Both the position numbers and the translations under genes were made by a program. DNA of 64,000 nucleotides from Leptotrichia sp. oral taxon 879 str. F0557 (GTDB lineage Bacteria; Fusobacteriota; Fusobacteriia; Fusobacteriales; Leptotrichiaceae). Shown one piece after another: positions 46,203 to 55,122 of this stretch (the first letter of the stretch is position 1; every line of letters starts with the position of its first letter). The notes beneath the pieces are model-generated. The model saw nothing but the letters and a program-made list of their open reading frames with translations. It was not told the DNA's origin and ran no database searches. The stretch is from positions 1 to 64,000 of the forward strand of contig NZ_KI271343.1 of assembly GCF_000469385.1 (NCBI RefSeq), written 5' to 3'.

Positions 46203-46444
46203 GTTAATTTTACCTCCAAAATTTTTCTAAATATATCTAATATTTCACCAAACTTAATCGAATCAAGAATTTAAGTGAAACATATCAATTTTTAATTATT
46301 TCATAAACTGATTTTATCATAAATTTATTTGTTTATCAAATCAAATTATACTTGTATATTTTATCAAAAAATTGTAATAAAATCAATTGTGAAAATAATT
46401 TATTTATATTTTTCTATATGATAATTTGTATTTTAATATTTAAA

Positions 46445-47335
46445 TTAAGTAACCGGCACAATTATTGAGTAATTTTCTGTCCATTCTTTCCATTTTTCAG
46501 GTGTCAATGTTACCAAATCTATTTTTTTCATAAAATCGTATGGTTCTTCATAACTTTGTAGTGAGGTATTATCAATTAAATTTTTAGGAGCCGTTTTATC
46601 GTTAATTCCTAAGTCAAATCCATGTAATAATGCTATTTTAGAATACATTAATACATAAATATTCAAATAAAAACTATAATTAATATCCGTATCAAAAAGA
46701 ATTTTTTTAGCTATTTTAGGTTCTAATAATTTATATATTGCTCGTTTCATTTTTTCTGAATTTTTATTTACTAATGCCTCAAAAAACATAAAATCATATT
46801 TTGTATATGCATAATAACTTTTAGTTAATGGTTCTTCCAAATATTTTTTGCTTCTTTTTTCTACTTCTTCAAAATCTCCTAATAGTGCTAAAATAGTTGT
46901 TTTTGATAAAAAAGAATTTCGATGTAAATCTTTTGATTTTATATAGGTGTTCTCTTTTGAATTAAAATCATTTGAAGTTATATAGTTTAAATTATTTTTT
47001 AAAAAACTTATCCATTCTTTATTATTTGACATAATTAATCCAAATAAACTATAGCTAGCCTTATAAAGTTTTGATTCTTTAGAAGTTCCTAAAATTTTTA
47101 ATTTTTCTGAAATATGACAGTTTAACCTAAAAGAATTTAAATTATTTTCTATCAATAATTTTTTTGAAGCAAGTACTTTATACTCTGATGATAATGTTCT
47201 CATACAGGATAACTGATTTCCCTTTTTATTTTTAATGTAATCTATACATCTTTTTTCCATTTCAAAATCAAATTTATAATCAGATAAAATTTCATAATTT
47301 TCTTTGAACTTTTGTTCATCAATTAAAACATTCAC
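46445..47335 (-). CDS. Imm49-like immunity protein
   Basis: A 296-residue, mostly helical soluble protein. The C-terminal part (YVLMYSKIALLHGFDLGIND, then SYEEPYDFM) resembles the Imm49 family of polymorphic-toxin immunity proteins, in which a long helical array ends in a conserved segment with a K/R-G motif and a YEDPYDF-like motif. Members neutralise toxins delivered by neighbouring bacteria. The start is GTG with GAGGA upstream. No toxin gene adjoins it, only a second immunity-like gene. Assignment is from motif memory and should be viewed as probable. Confidence 0.6.
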   Translation of the reverse strand: MNVLIDEQKFKENYEILSDYKFDFEMEKRCIDYIKNKKGNQLSCMRTLSSEYKVLASKKLLIENNLNSFRLNCHISEKLKILGTSKESKLYKASYSLFGLIMSNNKEWISFLKNNLNYITSNDFNSKENTYIKSKDLHRNSFLSKTTILALLGDFEEVEKRSKKYLEEPLTKSYYAYTKYDFMFFEALVNKNSEKMKRAIYKLLEPKIAKKILFDTDINYSFYLNIYVLMYSKIALLHGFDLGINDKTAPKNLIDNTSLQSYEEPYDFMKKIDLVTLTPEKWKEWTENYSIIVPVT

Positions 47336-47373
47336 ATATATTCCTCATTTCCACTCTAATTTTTATTATTTGC

Positions 47374-47844
47374 TTAATCTGAAAAATTATATCTTTCCAA
47401 CTGCTCCATTGCATGTTTCCTTATCATTTCTTCATCACTCTGCAACAGTGATTCCAGCTTTTCTTTCACCTTAGGAGTATTAATATCTCCCAAAGCAAAA
47501 CAGCATTTTCTCACTAATGCAAAATTATCATCCCAACTATATTTTTCAAAATTTGAAACTGCCAGTTCGTATATACAGTCTATTGTAGAAGGTAATTCTA
47601 GTTGCTGGAGATAAAACACTATATCTTCGTGTTTTCCATGCCATTCTTCTTTTGTTAATTTGCATAAAATATATACGCTGTCTCCATTTTTTTCATTATA
47701 TGCTTTTTCCAACTCTGTTTTTATATACTCTATTCTTTCATCATCATTTTTTAAAAATTCCTTTTGTAATTGTTGAAAACTTATTTGTTTTTTATATTTT
47801 TTCCACATCAAATTTTCCAATTCTTCAAGACTAATTTTTTCCAT
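47374..47844 (-). CDS. HEAT-repeat small protein, probable immunity protein
   Basis: A 156-residue acidic helical protein. The second half reads as HEAT-like helical pairs (ALVRKCCFALGDINTPKVKE, then KLESLLQSDEEMIRKHAMEQ). Small HEAT-repeat proteins of this type commonly act as immunity proteins in polymorphic-toxin loci. The gene lies 38 bases upstream of the Imm49-like gene on the same strand, so they are probably co-transcribed. AGGAG precedes the ATG. The exact family is not recognised. Confidence 0.5.
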   Translation of the reverse strand: MEKISLEELENLMWKKYKKQISFQQLQKEFLKNDDERIEYIKTELEKAYNEKNGDSVYILCKLTKEEWHGKHEDIVFYLQQLELPSTIDCIYELAVSNFEKYSWDDNFALVRKCCFALGDINTPKVKEKLESLLQSDEEMIRKHAMEQLERYNFSD

Positions 47845-47930
47845 TATTTATATTCTCCTATTTGATTTTCAGATAAAAAAATGTTGCATTTAATATTGCA
47901 ATTTATGATAAGTTAAAATTTTACAAAAAA

Positions 47931-47966
47931 AGTATCCTCTTAAACACCTACTCCAAAGAGAATACT
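47931..47966 (-). terminator. Terminator after pdxK
   Basis: AGTATTCTCTT-type stem (47966..47956 with 47941..47931, one mismatch). On the minus strand it is followed by TTTTTTTG. It ends the long housekeeping run at the pdxK side. Confidence 0.7.
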
Positions 47967-47993
47967 TTTTAAAAAATATATTTTTATTACTTA

Positions 47994-48806
47994 TTATTTT
48001 AAAGCAAATGCCTTATGATTCAAAGGTCCTGTATAATCATTCAATTTAAAGGATTGTTTCAGTCCTTCTGTAATTAATTTTTTTGTAGTCGCAACTGCTT
48101 CGCTTACTGTCGAACCTTTTGCTAGTTCTGCTGTGATTGAGGCAGAAAAAGTACATCCTGCACCATGATTCCATTCTGTATCAATTTTTTCAGATTCAAA
48201 AAATTCAAAATCTTTTCCATCGTATAAGAAATCAATTGATTTTTCTCCAGCGAAAAATTTTCTTCCTTTTATAACAACATTTTTTGCACCTAAGTCACAT
48301 ATTTTTTTAGCTGCTTCCTTCGCTTCCTCAAGCATATCAATTTTTTCCATTCCAGCTAACTGTGCGGCTTCAAATAAGTTTGGAGTAACAACAGTTGCAT
48401 AAGGCAATAAATGATTTTTCATGGCAATTACATTTTCTGGGAAAAGATTTTCAGTAGAGCCGCTGCTGACTTTACATACCATGACAGGATCTATCACAAT
48501 AGGATTTTTCAGATTCTTCAAAATAGAGCCTACATACTCTATGATTTCTACTGTCGGAAGCATCCCTGTCTTTAATGCATCTACTCCAATTCCGTTTACA
48601 ACAGTATCAACTTGCTCTTTTATAACATCCAATTCAATTGGAAAAACTTTGTGAGCCCAGCTATTTCTAGGATCCATTGTAACAATAACCGTAAGAGCAT
48701 TCATTCCATAAACGCCTCTTTCCTGAAATGTCTTCAAATCTGCTTGTATTCCAGCTCCTCCACTCGTATCCGAACCTGCGATTGTTAAAACTTTTTTAAT
48801 AGACAT
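47994..48806 (-). CDS. pdxK: Pyridoxine kinase PdxK (ThiD-related ribokinase family)
   Basis: A 270-residue kinase that makes B6-vitamer phosphates. It starts KKVLTIAGSDTSGGAGIQAD, contains TALTVIV-like NALTVIVTMDPRNSWAHKVFP and the active-site stretch WNHGAGCTFSASITAELAKG near 225. The whole follows the Bacillus PdxK branch of the ThiD family rather than ThiD proper, though hydroxymethylpyrimidine kinase activity is possible in this group. AGGAGG precedes the ATG. It follows metF closely. Confidence 0.85.
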   Translation of the reverse strand: MSIKKVLTIAGSDTSGGAGIQADLKTFQERGVYGMNALTVIVTMDPRNSWAHKVFPIELDVIKEQVDTVVNGIGVDALKTGMLPTVEIIEYVGSILKNLKNPIVIDPVMVCKVSSGSTENLFPENVIAMKNHLLPYATVVTPNLFEAAQLAGMEKIDMLEEAKEAAKKICDLGAKNVVIKGRKFFAGEKSIDFLYDGKDFEFFESEKIDTEWNHGAGCTFSASITAELAKGSTVSEAVATTKKLITEGLKQSFKLNDYTGPLNHKAFALK

Positions 48807-48838
48807 ATTGCTACCTCCTATTTTATATATTTTAAAAT

Positions 48839-49714
48839 TTATCTTGCAAATTCAATATTTTTCATAATTTCTCTTGCAATTTCAGGCTTGTTCATTGTAT
48901 AAATATGAATTCCTTTAATTCCGTAAGCTAGCAATTCTATAATCTGTTCGCTCGCATACATTATTCCAGCTTTTTTCATTGACTCTAGATTATCTCCATA
49001 TTTTTCTAATAGTTTATCCAATTTTTTAGGAACAGAACATTTTGACAACTCTATAATCCTTTTTATCTGTTTTGCATTTGTAACTGGCATAATCCCAGCA
49101 ACTAAAGGAACTTTTATATCCAGCTTTTCAGCTTGTTCCTTAAATTTTATAAAAATATTGTTATCAAAGAACATTTGGGAAGTCAAAAAATCTGTTCCAG
49201 CCTCAACTTTATTTTTTAAATGGAACAAGTCCACTAAATCATTATTTTCATAATGTGTTTCAGGATAAAATGCTCCCCCAATTGAAAAATCATGAAATTC
49301 TCTATTTTTTCTCAAATCCCTAATTAATTCAGAAGCATACTTATAATCTCCTTTGTTATAAATCTCTTCTGTTTCCCCAACTGGTACATCTCCACGTAAA
49401 GCTAATATATTTTTTACATTATGATTTTTTGCTTCCTGGAGGTAATCATTAATTTCACTTTTTTTACTTCCTACGCAAGTTAAATGAGCCAGAACCTCAG
49501 TTTTTAGATTATTTTTTATATATGATGCCATTTCAATAGTTCCACCTTTAGTTTTCCCACCAGCACCATACGTAACGCTTATAAAATCTGGTTTATATTC
49601 TACAAGTTCAGCTGTAACATTTTTTAATTTTTCTTCAGAAAAATTTTTGTTTGGTGGAAAAATTTCAAAGGAAATTAGATGCTCTTTCTGTTCAAACATA
49701 TCCTTTATTTTCAT
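48839..49714 (-). CDS. metF: Methylenetetrahydrofolate reductase MetF
   Basis: A 291-residue FAD-dependent TIM-barrel enzyme that reduces 5,10-methylene-THF to 5-methyl-THF. Motifs: SFEIFPPNK near residue 15 with the catalytic glutamate, FISVTYGAGGKT near 45, LAHLTCVG near 75, LALRGDVP near 100 and GIMPVTNAKQIKR near 195. The frame opens at 49762, but TTAGGAGG lies just before the ATG reading MKIKDMFEQ. Length is family-typical. It lies between accA and pdxK. Confidence 0.92.
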   Translation of the reverse strand: MKIKDMFEQKEHLISFEIFPPNKNFSEEKLKNVTAELVEYKPDFISVTYGAGGKTKGGTIEMASYIKNNLKTEVLAHLTCVGSKKSEINDYLQEAKNHNVKNILALRGDVPVGETEEIYNKGDYKYASELIRDLRKNREFHDFSIGGAFYPETHYENNDLVDLFHLKNKVEAGTDFLTSQMFFDNNIFIKFKEQAEKLDIKVPLVAGIMPVTNAKQIKRIIELSKCSVPKKLDKLLEKYGDNLESMKKAGIMYASEQIIELLAYGIKGIHIYTMNKPEIAREIMKNIEFAR

Positions 49715-49774
49715 TAGACCTCCTAAGTTAGATATCAAATTATTCTTAATCAATTTATGCATTTTAAGCAGTTT

Positions 49775-50722
49775 TTATTCCTCAAAAAATTCCCCAATTT
49801 TTCTATATTTATCATATCTTCTTTTAAGCAACTCTCTTAGTGAAAATTTATCAATCCGTTTAAATTCCTTCACAACCATTTCTTTTAAATTTTGCGCTGT
49901 TTCTCTAAAATTTCTATGAGCTCCTCCTAAAGGTTCTTTTATAATTTCATCTATTATCCCGAGACTTTTTAGACTAATCGCATCCATTTTTAAACTTTTT
50001 GCAGCTTCTGCAGCTTTCGTTGAATCATTAAAAAGAATTGAGGCGCATCCCTCCGGAGAAATAACAGAATATACACTATTTTCAAACATTAAAATTGAGT
50101 CTGCCACACCAATTCCTAATGCTCCTCCACTTCCTCCTTCTCCAATAACAACAGACACAATTGGTACACGGAATCCAAACATTTCTGCTAAATTTTTAGC
50201 AATAGCCTCTCCTTGACCTTTTTCTTCGGCTTCTATTCCAGGATACGCTCCAGCTGTATCAATTAATGTCAGAATTGGTAATTTAAAACGTTCTGCCATT
50301 CTCATTAATCTAAGAGCCTTTCTATACCCTTCAGGACTCGCCATACCAAAATTTCTAAAAATATTTGATTCAATGTCTCTTCCTTTTTGCTGCCCTATTA
50401 TCATTATTTTATAACCATCAATTGTTGCAAGCCCTCCTACAATGGCATTATCATCCTTTGAAAGCCTATCACCGTGAAGTTCTATAAAATCCTGCGTCAA
50501 TTCCTTTATATAATCCAAAGTATATGGTCTCTGAGGATTTCTTGAAATTTGAATTCTATTCCAGGCATCCATTTCATTTTCCTCAAAATCTCTATATTTA
50601 TCTTCGAGTTTTTTTTCAAGTTCTGTTATTTGAGCAGAAAAATCAATGTTTCTTTCAGCTGAAAATCTTTTTAATTCGGCTATATTATCTTCCAATTCTT
50701 TAATTTCATCTTTTATACTCAT
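49775..50722 (-). CDS. accA: Acetyl-CoA carboxylase carboxyltransferase subunit alpha AccA
   Basis: A 315-residue carboxyltransferase subunit that moves the carboxyl group from biotin to acetyl-CoA in fatty-acid synthesis. Recognised by RPYTLDYIKELTQDFIELHG, DRLSKDDNAIVGGLA, FGMASPEGYRKALRLM, DTAGAYPGIEAEEKGQGEAI and VIGEGGSGGALGI. AAAGGA precedes the ATG. It follows accD by 33 bases, forming the usual accDA pair. The biotin carrier and carboxylase genes are not in the window. Confidence 0.95.
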   Translation of the reverse strand: MSIKDEIKELEDNIAELKRFSAERNIDFSAQITELEKKLEDKYRDFEENEMDAWNRIQISRNPQRPYTLDYIKELTQDFIELHGDRLSKDDNAIVGGLATIDGYKIMIIGQQKGRDIESNIFRNFGMASPEGYRKALRLMRMAERFKLPILTLIDTAGAYPGIEAEEKGQGEAIAKNLAEMFGFRVPIVSVVIGEGGSGGALGIGVADSILMFENSVYSVISPEGCASILFNDSTKAAEAAKSLKMDAISLKSLGIIDEIIKEPLGGAHRNFRETAQNLKEMVVKEFKRIDKFSLRELLKRRYDKYRKIGEFFEE

Positions 50723-50755
50723 ATTTTTATCCTTTCGTTTGAAAAATTTTAAAGT

Positions 50756-51607
50756 TTACACTAATTTTTCCAATACTCTATAAATCGTTGTTTTTAAGTC
50801 TTTTCTTTCTGAAATTATATCAATCATTCCGTGTTCTAGCAAAAATTCTGCCCTTTGAAACCCTTTTGGCAATTTCTGATTTACAGTCTGCTCAATAACT
50901 CTAGGTCCTGCGAAAGCGATAAAAGCATTTGGCTCTGTTATGATAACATCTCCAAGCATCGCAAAAGAAGCTGTCACTCCACCTGTAGTCGGATCAACAG
51001 GCACAGAAATAAATGGAATTCCTGCTTCATTCAATCTTTTTACTGCCCCTGAAGTCTTTGCCATTTGCATAAGTGACAAGATTCCTTCCTGCATTCTTGC
51101 ACCACCAGAGCTTGAAACTACTACAACTGGTATTTTTCTTTTAAGCCCTCGTTCCAATGCCCTTGTAATCTTTTCTCCAACAACTGAACCCATGCTTCCA
51201 CCCATAAAACTGAATTCCATTGCGGCAATACTAACTTCTATCCCATTTATTTTTCCGACTCCACTAATTACACCATCTAACATACGACTTTTCTCACGTG
51301 AAGTTTCTAATTTTTCCTCATATCCAGGAAAGTTCAGTACATCTTTTGAATTAAGTGTCATATCTCTTTCCATAAAAGTCTCCTCGTCAATTAGAAGCTC
51401 AATTCTTTCAAAAGCTGTAAGCCTAAAATAATTTCCACATTTTGGACATACATTTAAATTATTTTTCAGATCCTCGTTATAAATAATCTCATTACATTGA
51501 TTACATTTTTTCCACTTATTGTCATCTACAATATCAACTGTCAATTTTGATTTGGATGTAAGTGTTACATATTTATTTTTTGATTTTCTACTTGAAAATA
51601 AACCCAT
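50756..51607 (-). CDS. accD: Acetyl-CoA carboxylase carboxyltransferase subunit beta AccD
   Basis: A 283-residue partner of AccA with an N-terminal zinc ribbon (CNQC near residue 35 and CPKC near 54) and the crotonase-type core GVGKINGIEVSIAAMEFSFM, VVSSSGGARMQEGILSLMQM and PTTGGVTASFAMLGDV. The ORF also opens at a GTG nine bases earlier; AGAGGTGA fits the ATG reading MGLFSSRK. It starts the accDA pair. Confidence 0.95.
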   Translation of the reverse strand: MGLFSSRKSKNKYVTLTSKSKLTVDIVDDNKWKKCNQCNEIIYNEDLKNNLNVCPKCGNYFRLTAFERIELLIDEETFMERDMTLNSKDVLNFPGYEEKLETSREKSRMLDGVISGVGKINGIEVSIAAMEFSFMGGSMGSVVGEKITRALERGLKRKIPVVVVSSSGGARMQEGILSLMQMAKTSGAVKRLNEAGIPFISVPVDPTTGGVTASFAMLGDVIITEPNAFIAFAGPRVIEQTVNQKLPKGFQRAEFLLEHGMIDIISERKDLKTTIYRVLEKLV

Positions 51608-51714
51608 TTTCTTCACCTCTCAAGAATTTTATATTTTTAAATTAAAATAACAGGTGTTACAATACCCTATATGATACTATATTTATATTAGATTTTTCTT
51701 TGATAAAAATACTT

Positions 51715-52701
51715 TTAAAAAAATACTTTGTCTATAATCGAAAAATTATAGTTGTCAAAAGAAAGTGAATAACAGCAAAGAAAAAATCTGCTACTTCCAT
51801 CTTTTATACCATACTTCTTATCACCCACTATAAAAAGACCTTCGTGAGCAAGTTGAGCTCTTATCTGATGTTTTCTTCCAGTAATCAGTTCAATATCTAA
51901 AAGTAAAATATTTTTATTATTTTTTTCTAGTAATTTTAATATCTTTTTTGAATTTTCTAATTTATCAAGATTTATCTGCTTAAAATAAGTGATACTTTTT
52001 TTAGACTCTCCTAAAATATGCTTTTCAGAGACAATAACTTTATTTTCCATTGTTGTCAAATAATTTTCAATTTTAAAATCTTTCAAATTAAGATTTTTTT
52101 CTTTAAACTTAGGATGTTCAGTTACGTTTCTATTATGAACAATTGCAAAATATTTTTTATGAACTTCATTATCTCTAATTTTTTGAGAAATATATCTAAG
52201 AAACTTTAAAGTTTTACAACCAATAACAAGACCCGATGTTTCAAAATCCAGTCTATTCGCAAAATTAATATTTTCACTTTTATAAATTTCCTTAAAAACT
52301 TCAGCAAGTCCATATTTGTGCCCTGTTCCTTTATGCATCGGAATATTTTCCTTTTTATTCACAATAAAAAAATCGTCATTTTCAAAAATAACCATTTTTT
52401 TATATTTTTCTAGATCACTTTCTAAAATTTTTAAATTTTTCTCCTTGGCTATATTCACACTGTTTCCTGTTTTTCCAATATTTCCTGAAGATAAATTTCT
52501 AATTATAATTTTATCATTTAGCAAAAGACGATAATTCTCTTTTGATTTTTTTCCATTAATTTTAATATCTCCAGACCTTATCGCTCCAAAAATCCTACTA
52601 AGCGACTCTTCCTTAAAATTTTTTCTTAAATATCTGTCAAGCCGCATTCCTTCCATCTCAGAATTTACAATAACTTCCTTTTTCTCCAAGAATTTCCTCA
52701 T
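51715..52701 (-). CDS. RluA-family ribosomal large-subunit pseudouridine synthase
   Basis: A 328-residue RNA-modifying enzyme with an N-terminal S4 domain (MRLDRYLRKNFKEESLSRIF, then GDIKINGKK) and the RluA catalytic motif NRLDFETSGLVIGCKT near residue 142, whose aspartate is catalytic; ELITGRKHQIRAQLAHEG near 285 is the second family motif. The RluC/RluD group is likely; the target uridine cannot be fixed. It starts three bases after the rodA stop, so it is translationally linked. Confidence 0.88.
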   Translation of the reverse strand: MRKFLEKKEVIVNSEMEGMRLDRYLRKNFKEESLSRIFGAIRSGDIKINGKKSKENYRLLLNDKIIIRNLSSGNIGKTGNSVNIAKEKNLKILESDLEKYKKMVIFENDDFFIVNKKENIPMHKGTGHKYGLAEVFKEIYKSENINFANRLDFETSGLVIGCKTLKFLRYISQKIRDNEVHKKYFAIVHNRNVTEHPKFKEKNLNLKDFKIENYLTTMENKVIVSEKHILGESKKSITYFKQINLDKLENSKKILKLLEKNNKNILLLDIELITGRKHQIRAQLAHEGLFIVGDKKYGIKDGSSRFFLCCYSLSFDNYNFSIIDKVFF

Positions 52702-52704
52702 TTC

Positions 52705-53805
52705 TTAATTATTATGAATTTTTATACTTTCAACTATCCCTATCATTATAAATGAAGCTAGAAACGAGCTTCCACCATAACTCATAAATAACAATGGTTT
52801 CCCTGTAACCGGAACAAGTCCAATTGTCATTCCTACGTTTACAATTACGTGCATAAAGATAACGCCCGCTATACCGTATAATATGAGGCGACCAAAATCA
52901 TCCTGTACGATTCGTGATATCCTCATTATTTCAAAAATTAATGCAAAATATAGAAGCAAAACTAATGAGGAACCTACAAATCCCAGTTCTTCAGACAATA
53001 CTGAGAAAATAAAATCGGTCTGTGCCTCAGGCAGAAATTCCAGCCTACTTTGGCTTCCTTGCAGAACTCCTTTTCCTAAAAATCCTCCAGCTCCAACTGA
53101 TATTTTAGACTGTATTACATGCCATCCGCTTCCTTTTCTATCTGTTTCAGGATGTAAAAATGTCTCCACACGTGTTCTCTGATAATCACTTAGTACAAAC
53201 TTGTAAATTGGATAAACTGATAACATTAGGACTATCCCTATTATCCAAATTGGCTTCATGTTTGCGCCATATAGAAAAATCATAAACAGAAATGCTGAAA
53301 CTGTTATCAAAGTTGTTCCCAAATCAGGCTGGATAAGGATTAGCAAAATAAGTGGAGTTACTGGCAAAACTGCCCCAATAATGTCATTTAAATTATTAAT
53401 TCCACTTTTGTACTTGTTTACAATCCAATAAGCAATAATTATAACAATCGCTATCTTTACAAACTCCGACGGCTGCAGTTGAAACGGCCCTAGTGCAATC
53501 CAACGCTGTGCTCCAAGAGTCTTTTTCCCTGCAAATCGTACAAGTAAAAGCAAAATAACACATATACCGTAAATATGTCGAATGAAATATTTTACATTTT
53601 TATAATCAACTGCTGCTATTAAAAATACTAACACTGTTCCTATCCCAATCCACAGCATATTTTTTACAACCATCCCGCCCTGTCTTGTCGCACTATATAC
53701 AAATATTGTACTTATCATTACAAGAGCATACACAATCAGTAATATCATTTTATCTATCCGACGGATATTATTTCTCATATCATTCAATCTTTGGTTTTGA
53801 AACAT
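52705..53805 (-). CDS. rodA: SEDS-family peptidoglycan polymerase RodA/FtsW
   Basis: A 366-residue polytopic glycosyltransferase with about ten membrane segments. Conserved stretches: LGPFQLQPSEFVKIAIVIII near residue 105, LILIQPDLGTTLI near 155, GSGWHVIQSKISVGAGGFLG then KGVLQGSQSRLEFLPEAQTD near 225, FIFSVLSEELGF near 255, and PVTGKPLLFMSYGGSS near 335. These match RodA rather than FtsW (WHVIQS, LPEAQTDFIF). It polymerises wall glycan with a class B PBP encoded elsewhere. AGGAG precedes the ATG. Confidence 0.88.
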   Translation of the reverse strand: MFQNQRLNDMRNNIRRIDKMILLIVYALVMISTIFVYSATRQGGMVVKNMLWIGIGTVLVFLIAAVDYKNVKYFIRHIYGICVILLLLVRFAGKKTLGAQRWIALGPFQLQPSEFVKIAIVIIIAYWIVNKYKSGINNLNDIIGAVLPVTPLILLILIQPDLGTTLITVSAFLFMIFLYGANMKPIWIIGIVLMLSVYPIYKFVLSDYQRTRVETFLHPETDRKGSGWHVIQSKISVGAGGFLGKGVLQGSQSRLEFLPEAQTDFIFSVLSEELGFVGSSLVLLLYFALIFEIMRISRIVQDDFGRLILYGIAGVIFMHVIVNVGMTIGLVPVTGKPLLFMSYGGSSFLASFIMIGIVESIKIHNN

Positions 53806-53858
53806 TTTATACTCCTAAATTCCTATTTTTATTTTTTAAATTATAAAATTTTTTTACT

Positions 53859-55079
53859 TTATTTATTAATATTTCCCAAAACTGTTATATTTTCTGCTAA
53901 ATATTTCGTTTTTGCAAAAGTATTTACATCCTCAATTTTTACGTCATTAACTTCATTTTTCATTTTTTCAGTATCTAAAATTTCATTTTTTCTAATATAA
54001 TAATTTCCCAAAATTCCCATTCTCGAACGTGGATTTTCCATTGCAAAAGCAATTCTGCTCATATATTTATTTTTTGCCTTCTGAAGTTCATCCTCTGTTA
54101 CTCCATTTTCACGTAACTTTTTAAACTCTGAAAGCGTTATTTCTATTGCCTTTTCATAATTTTCCAGATTCGTTCCAATATATGTTGATGTCAAGCCTCC
54201 TGATAAATAATATTGATTATATGTGTAAACAGAATAGGCAAGTCCATTTTTCTCACGGATTTCCTGAAAAAGTCTGGAACTCATTGAACCACCAATTATA
54301 TTTGCTAAAATATCTGTATATATTTTATTTTTGCTGTTGTAGTCTTCATTTTGATGAGAAATACAAATATTAACCTGGTTTATGTCCTTTGTGACTATTT
54401 TCTTTCCAGCATTAAATGAAAAATCTATTTTGTCACGTCTATTAGTCTTTTTATCGCCTAATTTTGAAAAATATTGATTAATCTTCTGGATAATCTTATT
54501 TTTATCAAAATTTCCAGAAACAACAATTAAAATATTATCTTTTGTGTATCTTTCCTTGTAGTATTTTCTGATTTCATCAGCAGTAAAGCCTTTTACACTG
54601 GCTTCTGTCCCAATAATAGGCTTTCCATATTGCCCATTTATACTGTCAGCATAATTCATTTCAAATACCAGATCATCTGGCGAATCCTTATACATCTTAA
54701 TTTCTTCCACAATTACATCTTTTTCTTTTTCCAGTTCCTTTTCATTAATCGTAGAATTTGTAACAATGTCAAACAAAATATCCACAGATTTTCCCAGAAA
54801 CTGTGTTAAGGCATTTATATAAAAAACTGTTTCTTCTTTAGTCGTATGTGCATTCACATTTGCCCCAAGATAGTCAATTTCTTCAGAAATTTCAAAATAA
54901 TTTCTAGTTGGAGTCCCTTTAAATATCATATGTTCTAGTACATGAGAGATTCCTTCCTCCGTATCACTTTCATCTCGTGAACCAGTTTTTACAAATACTC
55001 CAACTGAGCAGGTAGAAATACTTTCAAGCCTATCAAAAATAACTTCTATTCCACTATTTGTCCTTATCTTTTCTATCAT
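53859..55079 (-). CDS. M16-family zinc peptidase (processing-protease-like)
   Basis: A 406-residue insulinase-fold peptidase. The inverted zinc site HVLEHMIFKGT near residue 47 (HxxEH) with the distal glutamate region ELEKEKDVIVEEIKMYKDSP near 115 is complete; GGSMSSRLFQEIREKNGLAY near 250 is the C-terminal substrate-site motif. In related bacteria it lies near pnp or other housekeeping genes; its substrate is unknown. GAAGGGA precedes the ATG. Probably part of the long operon with lptG upstream and rodA downstream. Confidence 0.88.
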   Translation of the reverse strand: MIEKIRTNSGIEVIFDRLESISTCSVGVFVKTGSRDESDTEEGISHVLEHMIFKGTPTRNYFEISEEIDYLGANVNAHTTKEETVFYINALTQFLGKSVDILFDIVTNSTINEKELEKEKDVIVEEIKMYKDSPDDLVFEMNYADSINGQYGKPIIGTEASVKGFTADEIRKYYKERYTKDNILIVVSGNFDKNKIIQKINQYFSKLGDKKTNRRDKIDFSFNAGKKIVTKDINQVNICISHQNEDYNSKNKIYTDILANIIGGSMSSRLFQEIREKNGLAYSVYTYNQYYLSGGLTSTYIGTNLENYEKAIEITLSEFKKLRENGVTEDELQKAKNKYMSRIAFAMENPRSRMGILGNYYIRKNEILDTEKMKNEVNDVKIEDVNTFAKTKYLAENITVLGNINK

Positions 55080-55122
55080 ACCATTCCCTTCTTTTTCATT
55101 TTATAAAAATCAAAAATATTTA

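Noticed and set aside
46203-46444. An IscR/SufR-type operator before sufC
   Set aside because: Several -35/-10-like hexamers can be drawn in this AT-rich stretch, but no palindrome stands out.
50940-51431. A 163-codon ORF opposite accD
   Set aside because: It is the longest antisense frame but mirrors the AccD codons; no ribosome site and no family motif.
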